A DNA stretch of 64,000 nt from Candidatus Tumulicola sp. GTDB lineage: Bacteria > Vulcanimicrobiota > Vulcanimicrobiia > Vulcanimicrobiales > Vulcanimicrobiaceae. The notes beneath the pieces are model-generated. The model did no database searches and was not told the DNA's origin. It worked only from the letters and a program-made list of their open reading frames with translations. A program made the position numbers and the translations under genes. The DNA is taken from assembly GCA_036490475.1 (NCBI GenBank), contig DASXDT010000001.1, positions 1 through 64,000 on the forward strand, given 5' to 3'. Position 1 is the first letter of the stretch. Each line of letters begins with the position of its first letter. Below are positions 45,999-55,268 of this stretch, in pieces.

Positions 45999-47138
45999 TT
46001 AGGCTTCGAGCACGCTGCGTGCGATGACCAGCTGCTGCACTTCACTGGCGCCTTCGTAAATGCGCAAGGCGCGCACGTCGCGATACAAGCGCTCGACGAT
46101 CGAACCGCGCGTCACACCTAACCCTCCGAAGAGTTGGACGGCGCGGTCGCAAATGCGCGAGGCGGCTTCGGTCGCGAACCATTTGGCCATCGCGGCCTCT
46201 CGGGTGATGCGCGCCGCGCCGTTGTCCTTTGTCCAGGCAGCACGGTAGATCAACAGCGATGCGGCATCGAGTTCGGTCGCCATGTGCGCCAGCGACGACT
46301 GCGTGAGTTGCAATGCCCCCAACGGCGCCCCGAACAACTTACGTTCGCGTGCGTGAACGACGCTCTCGTCGAAGGCGCGGCGCGCCATACCGACGGCGGC
46401 CGCACCAACCGTACTGCGAAAAACGTCGAGGGTCGCCATGGCTATTTTGAATCCGTCGCCTTCGGCGCCGATCCGCGCACGTTCGGGAACGCGAACGCCA
46501 CGAAACGACACCGCAGCCAACGGATGCGGCGCGATCGTCTCAATCGGTTCGCCCGGTTCGACGCCCGGCGTTTCGGCATCGACCGCGAAGGCGGATAGGC
46601 CCCTGGCACCCGGACCGCCGGTGCGCGCGAAGACCAGGTACACGCCGGCCAGTCCAGCGTTTGAAATCCACATTTTTTCGCCGTCGATCGCGTACCCGTC
46701 ACCATCACGGACCGCGACCGTTTGTAGGGCTGCAACGTCGGATCCAGCCTCACGTTCGGAAAGCGCGAACGCTGGAATCAGTTCTCCAGTCGCGACGCGG
46801 CCGAGATAGCGCGCGCGCTGCTCGGCATTTCCGAACAACGAAACGGGTCCGATGCCGAGGCCCTGCATTGCGAACGCAAAATCGCCCAACGCGGAACGAT
46901 AGCCGAGATGCTCGCGCGCGACACACAACGTACGGACGTCGACGGATTTACCATCATTCGGCACGCAGCAGCGCAGCAATCCGGCCGCACCCAGCGCGCG
47001 AACCCAGGCCGTGCACGTTTCAGCCGGGCGCGCTTCGTCGTCTTCGATTTCGACGTCTCGTGCGAAGGCTGCAACGCGTTCGGCGAAGGCACGATGTTCG
47101 TCGCCGAAAAAGGGCCAGTCGTAACGCCCGGCGCTCAT
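45999..47138 (-). CDS. Acyl-CoA dehydrogenase
   Basis: A 379-residue FAD-dependent dehydrogenase. The flavin motifs [17 protein letters not shown] and [19 protein letters not shown] are clear and the catalytic Glu lies in [18 protein letters not shown] near the C terminus. It differs from the enzyme at 25962. In the 2-aminobenzoyl-CoA pathway an acyl-CoA dehydrogenase acts in the beta-oxidation-like steps after ring reduction. ATG at 47138 overlaps the enoyl-CoA hydratase stop (ATGA). Substrate is inferred from context. Confidence 0.85.
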   Translation of the reverse strand: MSAGRYDWPFFGDEHRAFAERVAAFARDVEIEDDEARPAETCTAWVRALGAAGLLRCCVPNDGKSVDVRTLCVAREHLGYRSALGDFAFAMQGLGIGPVSLFGNAEQRARYLGRVATGELIPAFALSEREAGSDVAALQTVAVRDGDGYAIDGEKMWISNAGLAGVYLVFARTGGPGARGLSAFAVDAETPGVEPGEPIETIAPHPLAAVSFRGVRVPERARIGAEGDGFKIAMATLDVFRSTVGAAAVGMARRAFDESVVHARERKLFGAPLGALQLTQSSLAHMATELDAASLLIYRAAWTKDNGAARITREAAMAKWFATEAASRICDRAVQLFGGLGVTRGSIVERLYRDVRALRIYEGASEVQQLVIARSVLEA

Positions 47139-47926
47139 CGGCCTTTCCACTCCGGCGCTCGCTTTTCGATAAACGCGTCGTATGCCTCGCGAAAATCCGC
47201 CGTTTCCATGCAGCGCGCCTGCGCACGAGCTTCGGAATCGATTGCATCGTTCAGCGGCATCGACCACTCTTCCAACAACATGTGTTTGGTGACGCCGTGC
47301 GCGAAGGTCGGGCCGGCAGCGATGCTGCGGGCCAGCGTCACGGCTCGCTGGAGGACGTCGCCGGGTTCGCACAGTTCGTTGTAAAAACCCCAAGCAGCGG
47401 CCTCGGCTCCGCCCAGCGTCCTGCCGGTATACAGCAGTTCTGACGCGCGGCCGAGACCGACGATGCGCGGCAAGATCGCGCACGCGCCCATATCGCAGCC
47501 GGCCAACCCGACGCGCACGAACAGGAATGCGACGCGCGACCGCTCGGTACCGAATCGCATGTCCGACGCCATCGCCAGAATCGCGCCCGCGCCGACGCAC
47601 ACGCCGTCGACCGCGGCAACGATCGGCTGCGGACAGGCTCGCATGGCTTTGACGACATCGCCGGTAAGCTGCGTGAACTCGAGCAATTCTTGCGGGGATT
47701 GGGTGGTGAGCGGTCCGATGATGTCGCGTACGTCGCCACCCGAGCAAAAGTTGCCGCCCGCTCCGGCGAGCACGATCGCGTGGACGGTTTCGTCGGTCGC
47801 GAAGTCTGTAAATCGCGCCAACAGTTCGCGATAGAGATCGAAGGTGAGCGGGTTCTTGCGCTCGGGACCGTTGAGCGTGAGCGTCGCGACGCCATGTTCG
47901 ACCGCAACGTCGAGTCTGGTCTGCAT
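47135..47926 (-). CDS. Enoyl-CoA hydratase/isomerase family protein
   Basis: A 263-residue crotonase-fold protein. The oxyanion-hole segments are [15 protein letters not shown] (about 54-68) and [20 protein letters not shown] (about 105-124). A member of this family with an acyl-CoA dehydrogenase and an aryl-CoA ligase is typical of aminobenzoate-CoA and salicylate-CoA clusters, where it may hydrate or hydrolyse the ring product. The ATG overlaps the lipoprotein stop (TGATG). Confidence 0.87.
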   Translation of the reverse strand: MQTRLDVAVEHGVATLTLNGPERKNPLTFDLYRELLARFTDFATDETVHAIVLAGAGGNFCSGGDVRDIIGPLTTQSPQELLEFTQLTGDVVKAMRACPQPIVAAVDGVCVGAGAILAMASDMRFGTERSRVAFLFVRVGLAGCDMGACAILPRIVGLGRASELLYTGRTLGGAEAAAWGFYNELCEPGDVLQRAVTLARSIAAGPTFAHGVTKHMLLEEWSMPLNDAIDSEARAQARCMETADFREAYDAFIEKRAPEWKGR

Positions 47927-48363
47927 CAGCGAATCACTAGCGGGAGATCGCGTTCGAAACTGTCGCCGGCGCTGTTGTGGGCGATGACGCGCAACGCATA
48001 CGGCCGAATAAAGATCGGTGCGACGTCGAGAACGTCGACCGCGAACGCAAAGCGGCCGAAACCGACGCGCGGGACGTCGATAGAAAATAAGTTCGTACGA
48101 ACCTCCACGCTGGCGACGTTCGTGCCGCCGACGAATGCACCGGACCAGCGCGTGCCGCGGCGGACGTCGAGCGTCGAAAAATACATTTTGGTGAGACGCG
48201 GAGGTGCTCGGTCGGGTAGCACGTTCGGCGCGGGTAGTGTCGGTGTTCCGCCGATTTGCACGCCCGGCGGTACGGACGGCATGCGCGAAACGCAACCTTG
48301 CAGCAGGGCGACGCCGAGCGCGACGGCGACGATCGACCAACGGGCGCTCCAAGCAACGGCCAT
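47926..48363 (-). CDS. Lipoprotein of unknown function
   Basis: A 145-residue protein with a signal peptide and the lipobox LLQGC, so probably lipid-anchored after cleavage before Cys. The mature part is beta-strand-like with one repeat-free domain ([20 protein letters not shown]) that could be an Ig-like fold. It is the first gene of the enoyl-CoA hydratase run and is coupled to it, which is unusual for a lipoprotein. Divergent from the membrane protein at 48439. Confidence 0.6.
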   Translation of the reverse strand: MAVAWSARWSIVAVALGVALLQGCVSRMPSVPPGVQIGGTPTLPAPNVLPDRAPPRLTKMYFSTLDVRRGTRWSGAFVGGTNVASVEVRTNLFSIDVPRVGFGRFAFAVDVLDVAPIFIRPYALRVIAHNSAGDSFERDLPLVIR

Positions 48364-48438
48364 TACCGGCAAGGTCTACGAACCGGCCGTCCATTTCCTT
48401 CAAAGGTCGCCCCCGCCCGCGCGCGTAACGGCTTACGG

Positions 48439-49479
48439 ATGCAGCGCCAGGCGGTACCCCGCAGCGTGGTCTTCGATTACGCAGTCGCGGTGTGCTGTCT
48501 TTGGATTGCCTACGGCTTTTTTGTCGATGCGTGGGCGCACGGTCACGTTCCGATCGAAACGTTCTTTACTCCATATCACGCCACGTTTTATTTAGGAATG
48601 GTTGCGGTAGTAACCGTAATGGCGACCTTCGCCGTCCGCAATCATCGAGCCGGATATGCCTGGTCCGAATCACTGCCGCGCGCATATCGCTTGGCCGCTA
48701 TTGGAATTCCGTTTTTCTTTATCGCTGGATTGGGCGACATGATCTGGCACTCGCTGCTCGGCCTCGAGGAGGGCGTCGATGCCTTGCTGAGCCCGACGCA
48801 TCAGCTCATTGGGTTGAGCATCTTCTTCGTTTCTTCCGGCCCGATCCGCAGCGTCCTCGCCGACCGGCGCCACGCGCGCGATTACGCTCGGCAGTTTCCG
48901 CTGGTCATCGGTTTGGCGACCTGGCTGGTGCTGGTGCATTTCGGGACGGCCTACGCGTTCGATCCGGCAGCCGGTCGAACCAACGCACCGCCGCCGATCG
49001 TTCCGTTCGCGCCAACGTACCTGACGGCGCTCGGGATCGGTTACTATAAAGTGTCGGTCGGCGTGCTCATCGTCATCGCGCAAAGCACGATCGTGGCCGG
49101 TTTTGCATTATGGCTGGTGTCGCGCGTTCGCACCGGTCCGGGCTGGATCACCGCGATGTTCGTTCTCGGCAACGCACCCGCCGCGGCTGCGTTCACCAAC
49201 CACACGTGGCTCTTGGCGACGACGGTGTTGCAGTCGCTCGTCGCCGGTGGATTGGCCGATCTTGCCGTCGCGCGTTGGCATCCCCGGCCGGAACGGCCGG
49301 CGGCCTTCACCCGCTTCGCAGTGTTGGTGCCGGTAACGTACATCGGCGTTTATGTATTGACGACCCTGGCGACCGACGGCGTGTGGTGGGATTGGAACGT
49401 CGCGCTGGGGGCGTGGATTTGGTCGGGCGTCTGCGGATACGCACTGAGTCTACTGGTTCGAGCGCGCCGGGCAGCCTAA
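48439..49479 (+). CDS. Polytopic membrane protein of unknown function
   Basis: A 346-residue protein with about nine to ten predicted helices. Several histidines lie in or near membrane segments ([38 protein letters not shown]), which could coordinate metal or heme, but I do not recognise a family. The ATG at 48439 is the first with a full N-terminal helix. It overlaps the next glycosyltransferase gene. Confidence 0.65.
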   Translation: MQRQAVPRSVVFDYAVAVCCLWIAYGFFVDAWAHGHVPIETFFTPYHATFYLGMVAVVTVMATFAVRNHRAGYAWSESLPRAYRLAAIGIPFFFIAGLGDMIWHSLLGLEEGVDALLSPTHQLIGLSIFFVSSGPIRSVLADRRHARDYARQFPLVIGLATWLVLVHFGTAYAFDPAAGRTNAPPPIVPFAPTYLTALGIGYYKVSVGVLIVIAQSTIVAGFALWLVSRVRTGPGWITAMFVLGNAPAAAAFTNHTWLLATTVLQSLVAGGLADLAVARWHPRPERPAAFTRFAVLVPVTYIGVYVLTTLATDGVWWDWNVALGAWIWSGVCGYALSLLVRARRAA

Positions 49480-50993
49480 TCGCCGCGGTTGCAGCAGCCG
49501 CGGCGTTAGTGCTGCACGGTTCGACGTCCGGGCGATACGGGTATTTTCGCGACGAACTGTACTTCATCGCCTGCGCGAAGCATTTGGCATGGGGGTACGT
49601 CGATCAGCCGCCGCTCGTTGCAGTCGCCGCATGGCTATCCGGGCCGGCAAGCTACTCGCTGTTCGCATTGCGTGCGTTTCCCGCGCTTGCAGCCGCATTG
49701 ACGGCGGCGATGGCCGTCGCAATCGTCGCAGAACTGGGCGGCGGACGTTTCGCCCGCGCGCTGGCCGCGGTCGCTACGATACTCACGCCGGCGTACCTCT
49801 TGCTCGGCAACGTGTTGACGACGACGTCGCTCGAGCCGTTGTCTTGGACCTTGGCGCTCTACTGTGCGATTCGCATCGTGCGCGGCGGCGGAGCGCGATG
49901 GTGGATCGCGGCGGCCGGTGCGGTCGCATTCGGAGCGTACGGCAAATACTCGATTGGGCTGCCGGTCGCAGCGATGTTGGTCTCGGTGTTGTTTTTTCCC
50001 GAACGGCAGCGATTGCGGACGCCGTTGGCTCTGTTATCCGGAGCGCTGTGCCTGGTCGCGATTGCGCCGAATCTTTTGTGGCAAGCCGGACACGGCTGGC
50101 CGTTCGTCGATGTCGTGCGCGAGGACGCTTTGCATCGACCGGCGCTCGCTACCGGCTTATTTTTGGAATCGGCGGACGTGCTCCGCAATGCGTGGTCGTT
50201 CGCCGTCGAACAACTCGTCTACACGAACCCGCCGGCGGCGTTGGTATGGCTAGCCGGAATCGCCGCGCCGTTCCGCATTCGCTCGTTGCGCGACATACGT
50301 TTCGTGCCGGTCGCATATTGTTTGACCTTCGTCGTGGCCGTAGCGCTCTCGGCAAAAGGCTACTATATCATCGGTTTCTATGCGACGCTGCTGGCGATCG
50401 GCGCGGTGGCGATCGAACGTTTGGCGGCAGGTTGGCGGGTAACGCTGCTCGGCGCGGTCGCGGTCGTCGGGATCGTCGCGATGCCGTTGTCGTTGCCGGT
50501 GTTGCCGGCCGGCGGACTCGTTCTGTATACGCAAGCCTTCGCTTTGACCGGAACTGGCGGTAGTGCGGCGCATCTGATTCAGCCGGTGTTTGCGGAAGAG
50601 TTTGGCTGGCATCGACTGGCGTCCGACGTCGCTTCGGTCTATCGATCGCTTCCTGCAGCAGACCGTGCGCGCGCCGCCGTGTATGCCGATACGTATGCCG
50701 ATGCCGGAGCGCTGGACTTTTTCGGGCCGGGGTTTGGGTTGCCGCCGGCGATTTCGAGTCAGAACTCATACTATCTGTGGGGCACGCGCGGCTACGGCGG
50801 GAGCGTTTTAGTGGCGGTCGGGGCGTCGCGCATCGATTTGTTACGACGTTTTTATCGCGACGTTCGTTTAGTGCGCACTTCAGACGAGCCGTATCGCTGG
50901 ATCGTCGAAGGGCCGTCGCCGATCTATATTTGCCGCGACCCGATCGCGCCGCTTTCGGTTATTTGGCCGAGCTTACGCTGGTACGGAGCGTGA
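49413..50993 (+). CDS. Glycosyltransferase family 39-like membrane protein
   Basis: Polytopic GT-C-type glycosyltransferase (about 525 residues) that would transfer a sugar from a polyprenyl donor on the outer face of the inner membrane. The first periplasmic loop carries GYFRDELYFIACAKHLAWGY with the Asp-Glu pair, followed by VDQPPLVAVAAWL, as in ArnT/PMT relatives. The start is uncertain: GTG at 49413 or TTG at 49419 would overlap the upstream gene by about 65 bases, and a later GTG (49509) would lose the first helix. Confidence 0.8.
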   Translation: MDLVGRLRIRTESTGSSAPGSLIAAVAAAAALVLHGSTSGRYGYFRDELYFIACAKHLAWGYVDQPPLVAVAAWLSGPASYSLFALRAFPALAAALTAAMAVAIVAELGGGRFARALAAVATILTPAYLLLGNVLTTTSLEPLSWTLALYCAIRIVRGGGARWWIAAAGAVAFGAYGKYSIGLPVAAMLVSVLFFPERQRLRTPLALLSGALCLVAIAPNLLWQAGHGWPFVDVVREDALHRPALATGLFLESADVLRNAWSFAVEQLVYTNPPAALVWLAGIAAPFRIRSLRDIRFVPVAYCLTFVVAVALSAKGYYIIGFYATLLAIGAVAIERLAAGWRVTLLGAVAVVGIVAMPLSLPVLPAGGLVLYTQAFALTGTGGSAAHLIQPVFAEEFGWHRLASDVASVYRSLPAADRARAAVYADTYADAGALDFFGPGFGLPPAISSQNSYYLWGTRGYGGSVLVAVGASRIDLLRRFYRDVRLVRTSDEPYRWIVEGPSPIYICRDPIAPLSVIWPSLRWYGA

Positions 50994-51050
50994 CCGTAGC
51001 GATATAGCACGAAGCAGCAGCCGTAGCGTTGTGAGGGTACTCCGTACAGT

Positions 51051-53180
51051 GTGGCGCGCAACGCTCAAGCCGGCTTCACACTGCTCGAAACCGTCGTCGC
51101 GGTTGCTATTATCGCAGTGCTGGCCGGCGTCGTCGTTTGGTCGCTGGCGCAGCGTCCGGCGGCCGCGTGGCAAGCGGCGAATGATTTCGATGCCGCCTTC
51201 GCTGCGGCTCGCGGAATCGCACAGACGCAAGGGAACGGCGCGACCCTCGCATTTCTACCGCGAGCCGGTGACAAGGGCGGCTTTACGTTGCGGGTATACG
51301 CCGGACGTCCGAACGGCCAAAGCGCGGTGGTGGCCGACAACGTGATGCCGGTCGATTCAACGTTCAGCGTTACCGAGGCTGGTTTGGGCAAACCGCCGTT
51401 TGCGCTCTTTCTTGGCGCATCCGATCATGTCAGCGGGCGCGCTCACTATCCGAAGGTCGACGGCGCGCATGTGACGTTCGCGACGATCGAGCGCGAGCCG
51501 GAATGTCCCGCGACCGGTTTTACATTGCGCTTCTTTTCGCCGGGACGCGCAGCGCTCACGCGACATCTCGCCTGCACCGTCTGGATCGCGACCGCTCCGC
51601 TCCCAAACCCATCGCCTACGCCCAACGTACCGATCGTCGTGCCGACGTCGCTAACGTATTTCTGGCCTACCGTTCGCGAGCAAACCTTCGACGCCAGCGA
51701 ATGGGGCTACACCCATTGGTTTGCGACGACCGATGGTTTTCGTTGCGGCAACGGGGTGGCGACGTTTCCCGACGTATTGCCGTCCCCATATTCGCCGCCG
51801 TACGAAGAGAAAGAGGGCATCGCTACGCCGTCACCACCGCCCAACACGCCGTATTCGTATCCGAACTCGTTCGGGCAGGGCACCAACGACGCGCCGGCAG
51901 CGTTTCCGCTCGAGCCCAGCGCGGCCGGAACGTGTCGCGCGACCGTCACCGACGACTTCGGGCAAGGCGCTTCCACGAGCGTCGATGTGATGGGTTGGCT
52001 GACGGCAACCTACGCCGGGAAATCGTACGCACACGCCACGCAACCTGCGCTGCAGTTTCCGCGCGGGGCGTTGGCGCAACGCGGTGCGAGCGTACGCGTC
52101 GGCGCGAGCAAAACCTACGATGCTCAGCCGTTGCAACCGCAAGCGTACCTCGATCCGTTGTGCGCAAACTACCTTCGCATCGAAACGCAGCCTGGCAACA
52201 CGCCGCAAATACCCTCGAAACAGCCGGCGACCGCGACGATCGTGTTGCACCTTTCTGCGACTCCGCCGTCGCCACTGCAATGCAGCGGTATCTTCTTCGA
52301 TCAATATCCGGGTTCGCGCGAAGGCGAAGGCGTGCCGTTCGGTGCCATCCTCGGAGTCGCGCGAGCGGTAGAACTTTGGCCGCCCGCGATCGAGTTTGCA
52401 GCTTACGGGTCGTCGCTCGTGCAGGGCGCGCATTGTGTGGCGCGGCCATACTCGGGCGCGGAATTCCACGATCTTTCGAGCCCGCCACCGTGGTTGTCCG
52501 GGCTGGTCTCCCTCGACGGCAATGGATGTTACGACGGCAGCGCGTGGATCCGCGAGCCGGAGTCGCCGGGCGCATTCGATGTTTTGGCAGCGCAGAGTTT
52601 GTGTTTGACAAATGGGTCGCTGCAACGCGGCGGCTGGACTCCGGACAACCGTCGTCCCGGACCGGATGGGTTGGCGCTCGCAACACCGCAAGGCGGGCGA
52701 CATGACGGCTCGGTATGCGGCGTCACGCTACGTGGGGATCCGAACGCGCCGAACGGCGGCGTCGTCGCAGTAGCGGCGCGCGTCGTTACGACATGTCCGG
52801 AAAAAGGCAACGCCTGGCTGGGGCCGCTCGACGGCATCTGTTACGACTTGTACGACGAGGTAACGGGGACGACCGAAAACGGCGGCTGGATCGAAGAGAG
52901 CAACGTCGGATTGTACGTGCCGCACGGTACCAGCGGTGACGCGTTGTATGAATGGATCGTGGGCGACGGTTCGTGTTATATCCAAACGCTATTGGGAACG
53001 CCGTTCGCAAATTGGACGACCATCCTCGGTAACGGCGATCCAACGCCGCCACCCGCGCCGTCACCCTCCCCAATTGCGAATTCGGCGGGATTCGGCGTCA
53101 ACGACATCGCGCACGCTAGCGCACTCACGAACGCGCCGGATCCCAAGCCGACGCAGCCGCCCTCGCAAGATTGCAAATAG
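51051..53180 (+). CDS. Large pilin-like secreted protein
   Basis: A 709-residue protein with a class-III-like prepilin N terminus (AQAG then FTLLETVVAVAIIAVLAGVV), keeping Glu at +5. Residues about 30-170 resemble a GspH/FimT pseudopilin globular domain (ANDFDAAFAAARGIAQTQG). After a Pro-rich linker (about 180-200) come 500 residues with 12 or more cysteines and Pro/Thr-rich spacers, unlike any pilin I know. It could be a tip adhesin exposed by a type IV pilus or type II machinery. GTG start without clear ribosome-binding site. Confidence 0.7.
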   Translation: MARNAQAGFTLLETVVAVAIIAVLAGVVVWSLAQRPAAAWQAANDFDAAFAAARGIAQTQGNGATLAFLPRAGDKGGFTLRVYAGRPNGQSAVVADNVMPVDSTFSVTEAGLGKPPFALFLGASDHVSGRAHYPKVDGAHVTFATIEREPECPATGFTLRFFSPGRAALTRHLACTVWIATAPLPNPSPTPNVPIVVPTSLTYFWPTVREQTFDASEWGYTHWFATTDGFRCGNGVATFPDVLPSPYSPPYEEKEGIATPSPPPNTPYSYPNSFGQGTNDAPAAFPLEPSAAGTCRATVTDDFGQGASTSVDVMGWLTATYAGKSYAHATQPALQFPRGALAQRGASVRVGASKTYDAQPLQPQAYLDPLCANYLRIETQPGNTPQIPSKQPATATIVLHLSATPPSPLQCSGIFFDQYPGSREGEGVPFGAILGVARAVELWPPAIEFAAYGSSLVQGAHCVARPYSGAEFHDLSSPPPWLSGLVSLDGNGCYDGSAWIREPESPGAFDVLAAQSLCLTNGSLQRGGWTPDNRRPGPDGLALATPQGGRHDGSVCGVTLRGDPNAPNGGVVAVAARVVTTCPEKGNAWLGPLDGICYDLYDEVTGTTENGGWIEESNVGLYVPHGTSGDALYEWIVGDGSCYIQTLLGTPFANWTTILGNGDPTPPPAPSPSPIANSAGFGVNDIAHASALTNAPDPKPTQPPSQDCK

Positions 53181-53204
53181 TTTATGCCGGACTTGAAACT
53201 AGCG

Positions 53205-54386
53205 CTACGGTGTAAAGCGATACAAGGTGCCGTCGCCGTTGCTGCCGCCGGCCGGAGCCGTGCCATACAGTTGGACGCCGATCGCTAAGAGTCTACCGAA
53301 CGGTTCGCTACCGTCGCTGATGCCCCGGAAGCTGTACAGCGTCTTTTCCGCGCCCGACGCTGTGATCCGAAAGATCGCTCCCTCATTGTTTCTTCCGCCT
53401 TGGTAGGCCGGTCCATACAGCGCTCCGTGGTACGCGATCACTCCACTCATGGGAGCGGCACCATCGTTGCTTTGTTGACCGAAATTATAGATCGTTCCGC
53501 CACTGCCGGATGGGGAGATCGCGAACACGACGCCCTCGGCGTGCGTTCCGCCACCACTCGTCGTGCCAAAAAGCTTGCCGTGGAACGGCGTCACACCTGA
53601 GCAGAACGGATTCTTGCCATCCGTTCCGTTTCCGAAACTGTACAAAATCGCTTCACTTCCGGTGAGCGTCAGGGAATACACCGTGCCCCCGCCGTACGCG
53701 CCGCCGGTGGTGGTCGTTCCGTACAACTTTCCGTTCCACCATGTAAGACGCGATGCCGGAGACGAAGCATCGTTGGCGGTCGCTCCGAAGTCATAGACCG
53801 TTCGTTCTGTGCCGGATGGGTCGATCGCAAACACCACCCCGCTTCCGTGCGCGCCGCCGGATGTCGCCGTTCCGTAGATCGTCCCGTGAACGTCGATTAA
53901 TCCGCCCTGAGGCGTCGCACCATCCGCGCCTCCGAACTGATGCACGATTGCGAACGCACCGTCGGGTGTAACCGAATACACCGAGCCGTCCAAATAGGCG
54001 GTCGTGCCGTACAATTTTCCGTGCCGCGAGAGCAGGCCGCCGTCGGGAAACGCAGCGGCACCATTTGCCGGAAACGCATACAGAACGCGCAACTTACCGC
54101 CCGTCGTCGATTCGTAGACGACTCCCGACGAACCGCTTCCACCTTGCGACGCTACGCCGTACAGCTTGCCGGATTGTTGTATTACCCCCGACGTCGCCAC
54201 ACTGCCGTCCGTAGCGCCGCTAAAATTATGCAGATCGCGAAGGGGCCGGCCCATCGCGTCTGCCTGCGCGGACGGCAATCCCGTCGCCGGAACGCCGATC
54301 GTCTGCGCGGACTGTGCGCAACCGGACAAGAGTATTGCAACCGCGCTCATACAGAGCGCGACATTCGTTGGTCGAGCGGCCTTCAT
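53205..54386 (-). CDS. GloVer-type tandem-repeat lipoprotein
   Basis: A 393-residue exported protein. The ATG at 54386 gives a signal peptide ending in the lipobox ILLSGC. The mature part consists of seven or more repeats of about 45-50 residues with the pattern GxLYGTTxxGGxxGxGxVFxIxxxGxExxLYxF (for example KLYGTTTTGGAYGGGTVYSL), the choice-of-anchor repeat called GloVer. Probably a beta-propeller-like surface protein. It lies 135 bases downstream of the SDR gene and converges with the pilin-like gene. Confidence 0.8.
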   Translation of the reverse strand: MKAARPTNVALCMSAVAILLSGCAQSAQTIGVPATGLPSAQADAMGRPLRDLHNFSGATDGSVATSGVIQQSGKLYGVASQGGSGSSGVVYESTTGGKLRVLYAFPANGAAAFPDGGLLSRHGKLYGTTAYLDGSVYSVTPDGAFAIVHQFGGADGATPQGGLIDVHGTIYGTATSGGAHGSGVVFAIDPSGTERTVYDFGATANDASSPASRLTWWNGKLYGTTTTGGAYGGGTVYSLTLTGSEAILYSFGNGTDGKNPFCSGVTPFHGKLFGTTSGGGTHAEGVVFAISPSGSGGTIYNFGQQSNDGAAPMSGVIAYHGALYGPAYQGGRNNEGAIFRITASGAEKTLYSFRGISDGSEPFGRLLAIGVQLYGTAPAGGSNGDGTLYRFTP

Positions 54387-54521
54387 AGTGTTCCCCGATC
54401 GTAGCGTGGCTTCGATCGATGCTAGCACGAGGCGAGCGGGCTCGTCGGCGGCGTTTCGTCACGACAGGTATCGGAAAATAGTCCCACCGGCGCCGGCGCG
54501 ATCGCAGACCCTTTAGGCTAA

Positions 54522-55268
54522 TTACGCCTCTGTAGAACCCGGAATGACGAGGGCGACGCCGGTGCGGTTGCCCTCGATCAGCCCTAGGACCGCAGAGGCC
54601 ACCTCTTCGACCGACGCGATACGTCCCTCGGGATTATCGCGAGCTAGCCGCTCGCGCGCGTCTGCGACCGCGGCACCGGTATAGCGTACGACGTTGTCGA
54701 CGGCGCGGTCGAGCATGTCGGTATCGGTGTAGCCCGGACAAATCGCGTTGCACGTGACGCCGGTACCGGCGTACTCGGCGGCAATCGCACGCGTCAGTCC
54801 GATCACGCCGTGCTTGCTCGCGCAGTAGGCGGCCAAGTACGCCGAACCTTGCAAGCCGGCGGTGCTGGCGACGTTGACGATCCGCGCCCAACCCGCCGCG
54901 ACCATTTCCGGTGCGACCGCGCGCGAACAATAAAACGTTCCGTCCAGATTGACCGCGATCGACCGTCGCCACAGATCGTCGCCGGTGCGCGTCAGCGAGG
55001 CCGACTCCGCGACGCCCGCGTTGTTCACAAGGATTGCGACCGGACCGTAGCGCTCGCGACAACGATGCAACGCATCTTCGATTCCGCCGGCGTCGGTAAC
55101 GTCGGCTTGGTGCCAATCGGTAGTGTCGCCGTCGGGTGGCGTACGCGACACGATGCTGACGTGCGCGCCATGCGAGCGCAATGCAGCAACGATGCCCGCG
55201 CCGATACCGCGCGCACCACCGGTGACGATCGCGTGACGGCCTGCGAGCGTCCGCGAATCAGACGACAT
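54522..55268 (-). CDS. Short-chain dehydrogenase/reductase
   Basis: A 248-residue NAD(P)-dependent classical [11 protein letters not shown] (about 17-24) binds the cofactor, NNAG follows near 85, and the catalytic residues are Ser in NVASTAG and Tyr-Lys in YCASKHG. It overlaps the hydroxylase gene by 11 bases. In CoA-dependent aminobenzoate/salicylate breakdown such an enzyme could act as 3-hydroxyacyl-CoA or ring-ketone dehydrogenase; specificity is inferred from position. Confidence 0.87.
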   Translation of the reverse strand: MSSDSRTLAGRHAIVTGGARGIGAGIVAALRSHGAHVSIVSRTPPDGDTTDWHQADVTDAGGIEDALHRCRERYGPVAILVNNAGVAESASLTRTGDDLWRRSIAVNLDGTFYCSRAVAPEMVAAGWARIVNVASTAGLQGSAYLAAYCASKHGVIGLTRAIAAEYAGTGVTCNAICPGYTDTDMLDRAVDNVVRYTGAAVADARERLARDNPEGRIASVEEVASAVLGLIEGNRTGVALVIPGSTEA

